Below are positions 35,273 through 64,000 of a stretch of DNA of 64,000 nucleotides, piece after piece. Source of the stretch: Lepturacanthus savala. Lineage: Eukaryota > Chordata > Actinopteri > Scombriformes > Trichiuridae. The stretch covers positions 11,139,934 through 11,203,933 of the forward strand of contig CM060477.1 of the NCBI GenBank assembly GCA_030544235.1, read 5' to 3'. The notes under the pieces are model-generated. The model saw nothing but the letters and a program-made list of their open reading frames with translations. It did no database searches and was not told where the DNA came from. Numbering within the stretch: position 1 is the first letter of the stretch; each line of letters starts with the position of its first letter. A program made the position numbers and the translations under genes.

Positions 35273-35860
35273 CATAATAATAATACTTTTTTATACATTT
35301 TTATAGTGTCAATACATATCCTTAATAAACTTCCTAAGCATATACATGTTGATGCACAACCGCTTATGTATGTATATATAAGCACAGGTAAAGTAAAACT
35401 CAAGGTGCTACAATAATATTTACATAGAACATAATGCAAAACATAGATAAGGGTTAAGATGAAAAGGCTTTTCATAAAAGAAAGGTTTTCAGGCCTTTTT
35501 TTTAAGAAAGATATCAGGGTTTGTGCTATCCTCAGGTGGTTTAGAAGGCTGTTCCACAAGCATGCATCAGAGAAGAGCTTAGAGCTTTTGGGGGAATGAG
35601 GATAAGCAAGATGCTGCTAGATTTGAACTAGAGAGTAATGGGTTGGGGATATGTCTGTCGCTGGCACAAAACCTTTGGGTCCAGGTTGGGCTTCTTGAGG
35701 AGGGGAAGGATGATTGCAACCTGGAGGACAGATGGAACACACCAGTTTGATGAGTGAGTTTAACAGTTTAGGCTGTAGCTTGTGCAGAGAAACACCAGTT
35801 TCCTTTGTGATGTGATTTTTGGGCAGTACAACTCAGGCCTCCAAACCTTCACCCTCTCTT
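35273..35860. repeat. probable degenerate interspersed repeat
   Basis: Phrases such as ttatagtgtcaatacatat, aaaggttttcaggcc, ggctgttccacaagc and aggggaaggatgattgc recur in teleost interspersed repeats from memory. The boundaries and class are not resolved. Confidence 0.35.
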
Positions 35861-36540
35861 TGACCTTGTAATGCCTGTTCCATCACATGCTGTTGATTCA
35901 AGTGTTACTGAATAGTAAGACAACAACATATTGCCATATCCTATGCACTTATTTCAAAGAAGAGTTTAAATGTGATTCTACATATGAGATATAATTTATT
36001 TTTGTGTTATTTAGGTTATGGCTACATTATCACATGAGTGCATGTGCATGTTTTTCAGTGCCAAAGTATCTACAGTGTGTTCCTCATTTCCAGTGTAGGC
36101 ACGGGCTTCATAGTGGTAGTAAATAAACACAGACAGTTTCTTTTTATGAGAGTTTATTCTTCAGTGGATCCACAGACCCTTTGTGAACCCCCTTGTCCTT
36201 GGTCGACCTCCCCTCTCATTTCTGAGTCAATATAGTACGTGAACGCGCCTGCTAGTAACTGTAAGCTCCTTGTTAGACTGCTGCTTTCAAGTGTTCCTCA
36301 GAATAGGTAACAGTGTCTGTGCGCTTTGTAAATAGCCTGCCTATATTTCCTTTTGGAAATATTGACAAAATCCTCTAGTGATCTTTACTGCTTTACAGAT
36401 CAGACTGTACACAATAATGCATGTGTATATAGTACATAGTCCTCACCACTTTTGATGAAATGGCTACAGTATCGATTTCTGCTGTAGGCTATCATATGTT
36501 TTCCACACCCTGACCTTTGCACATTGCGCTTTTACTGTAG

Positions 36541-36600
36541 TATAAATAGTCTATACGTCTTTCCTAGTGCGATGTGCCATATAGGGGGGCTGTCCACGTG
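36541..36600 (+). promoter_or_regulatory. mthfd1l: candidate mthfd1l core promoter
   Basis: TATAAATA at 36,541-36,548 and a CACGTG E-box at 36,595-36,600 lie 170-230 bp upstream of the start codon, at the edge of a CpG-richer stretch. Use is inferred from position only. Confidence 0.3.
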
Positions 36601-36771
36601 TACCGAGCTCGAAGTTATCAAATTTCCGACCGCCCCTGAAGGCGCCACACATCCATCTGGACCCGGTCGCGAGCTCTTCTCAACTTTTAACTTCTTTTCG
36701 GGGACCGACTTCCTTCGCCAGCGACCCAAACAATAGAACCCCACGATTAGAAGACCTAGCAAGAAACGACC

Positions 36772-62878
<26,107 letters not shown>

Positions 62879-64000
62879 GTACGTGATCTGAAACGGTTCA
62901 GGAGCAGCAGGCTAATACAAACTTAAGTGTCTGTGCCTTTTTCACAGTTTCACAGAATTCAGTTTTTAAATATGATCTCAACTTGTTAGCCGCAACAAGA
63001 GCGTGTTTATAAAGTTATATAGCGTGTTTATGAAAAGCACGAAGTGTTGAAGTTATTGCATTTTGGTTTCTGTAAGGAAACATGGCAAAGCCTGTATGCT
63101 GAAAGTCACACTATGTTTAAGCATTCTTCAATCTTGTGGATATAGTCACATAATTATAACTTTTGTTGTGTGTCTATCTGCATGTGTGCATGTTTTCTCA
63201 AGTTTTCAGTGGGTATGAGTTCAAACATTTTTGTCGAGGTATCCTGGCCTGCAAGCATCAAAGCAGCTTCCCGCTGCACCAGACTGAATCTAATATAACA
63301 GCCCAGCTCTATCCTTTACCTCGTTACTGTAGTATCCAGCTCAAACACTGATGTTGACAGCCACTCACTTTGATATATGCGAGAAATTAAGTGCAAAACC
63401 ACAACCACTATGTTTTTTTTAAGTTGTAATGCAGTTTGTTGCTGTGACATTACATCCTTAAGAGCTGATTTTTCCCCCCTTCAACCTACTTTACTTCTAA
63501 TTCAGGCAGATTTTTAGTGCTACAATCTAGAAACTAGAATTTCCTTGACATATCTGTGGTGGTTTTAAACCACATTGGGTCATCAGACTGTGTAGGTGGT
63601 AATGTCTCCTCTTTACCCTGAGTTCATCTATTAACAGAAGTTATGGTTCAGGCTCTGTTCCATGCTTTTTACTGAGCCGGTTAAAGCTGAACTAGGCTGG
63701 ATGGAGCCTCTTAGCTGATGATAGGCCGAGCAGGAAGGAAGGGGGTTCCTGAGCGTTTTGTCTCCTGCTGTTTCACCGGAGTGCCCTGAGGGCCGGGCTT
63801 TGATAGGCAGAGACGGAGGTGTCAAACACCATGCATGCTGGGAAGGGGTGACAGTATCTTGGTGTGGTGTCTGTCCAGTCTGCCGACCCTGCCTTTGATC
63901 TACAGTGGCCCGCGGAGCCACCGGCACGTCGACGACCCTTGAACCATGACTCTCTTACCCAAAGGGAGTGTCCTAGTAGCTCTTTGTACTCTTTAGGTTA
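62879..64000 (+). other. mthfd1l: mthfd1l last intron (partial)
   Basis: No exon matching the C-terminal tail was found to the window end, so the terminal exon lies further right. No repeat was recognised. Confidence 0.7.

Larger units (their letters stand above)
34481..36480. other. intergenic, stx11 to mthfd1l (divergent pair)
   Basis: Holds a short GT repeat (34,673-34,705), a truncated SINE-like copy (35,134-35,265) and a longer interspersed-repeat-like stretch (35,273-35,860). No gene was recognised. Confidence 0.65.

Overview
This window is vertebrate nuclear DNA, most likely from a teleost fish. The genes are interrupted by GT..AG introns. The introns are full of (GT)n, (TA)n and poly(A) runs, and they carry teleost-style dispersed repeats: tRNA-like SINE copies, and MITEs with AGGTCCC or AGGGTTGCAAC ends. 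The gene order stx11-utrn matches the neighbourhood of human 6q24. The compact layout suggests a percomorph-type fish, but that is inference.

Layout. (1) Positions 1-24,600, minus strand: the 5' end of utrophin (utrn). Six coding exons give residues 1-190, covering the N-terminus, CH1 and part of CH2 of the actin-binding domain. A 16.7 kb first coding intron separates the ATG exon (21,517-21,589) from the rest, and the gene continues beyond position 1. A CpG-rich candidate promoter lies at 24,430-24,620, and a second CpG-rich patch lies inside the large intron. (2) 26,607-26,689, minus strand: an intact tRNA-Leu(TAA). (3) 29,010-34,480, minus strand: two tandem, clearly diverged syntaxin-11-type Qa-SNARE genes. 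Each has its whole CDS in one exon, with a candidate upstream 5' UTR exon. (4) From 36,500 to the window end, plus strand: mthfd1l, mitochondrial monofunctional C1-tetrahydrofolate synthase (formate-THF ligase). Twenty-five coding exons are placed to the base and join in phase, with one exception.

The exception is the main oddity. Between exon 19 (ends 49,470, phase 0) and the next recognisable exon (starts 58,342, needs one preceding base), an exon is missing. It should encode the conserved block corresponding to GTPVFVHAGPFANIAHG in the human protein. I could not find it in the 8.9 kb between them. Joining the flanking exons directly gives an immediate stop. The same interval holds an almost perfect inverted repeat with 167-169 nt arms around a 1-nt spacer (53,344-53,680), the sort of structure that a fold-back sequencing or assembly error can create. 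An assembly defect is therefore the leading explanation, although a real hairpin and a real lesion are not excluded. The last mthfd1l exon (about 29 codons in human) lies beyond the window.

A second point of interest is exon 8 of mthfd1l. Reading through its donor gives a 24-codon extension, a stop, and two polyadenylation signals within about 85 nt. This is a good candidate for a short isoform limited to the dehydrogenase/cyclohydrolase-like domain. The genes do not form one pathway: utrophin links actin to the dystroglycan complex, syntaxin-11 drives granule exocytosis in immune cells, and MTHFD1L makes formate in mitochondria. No bacterial-type system, CRISPR array or viral gene was seen.
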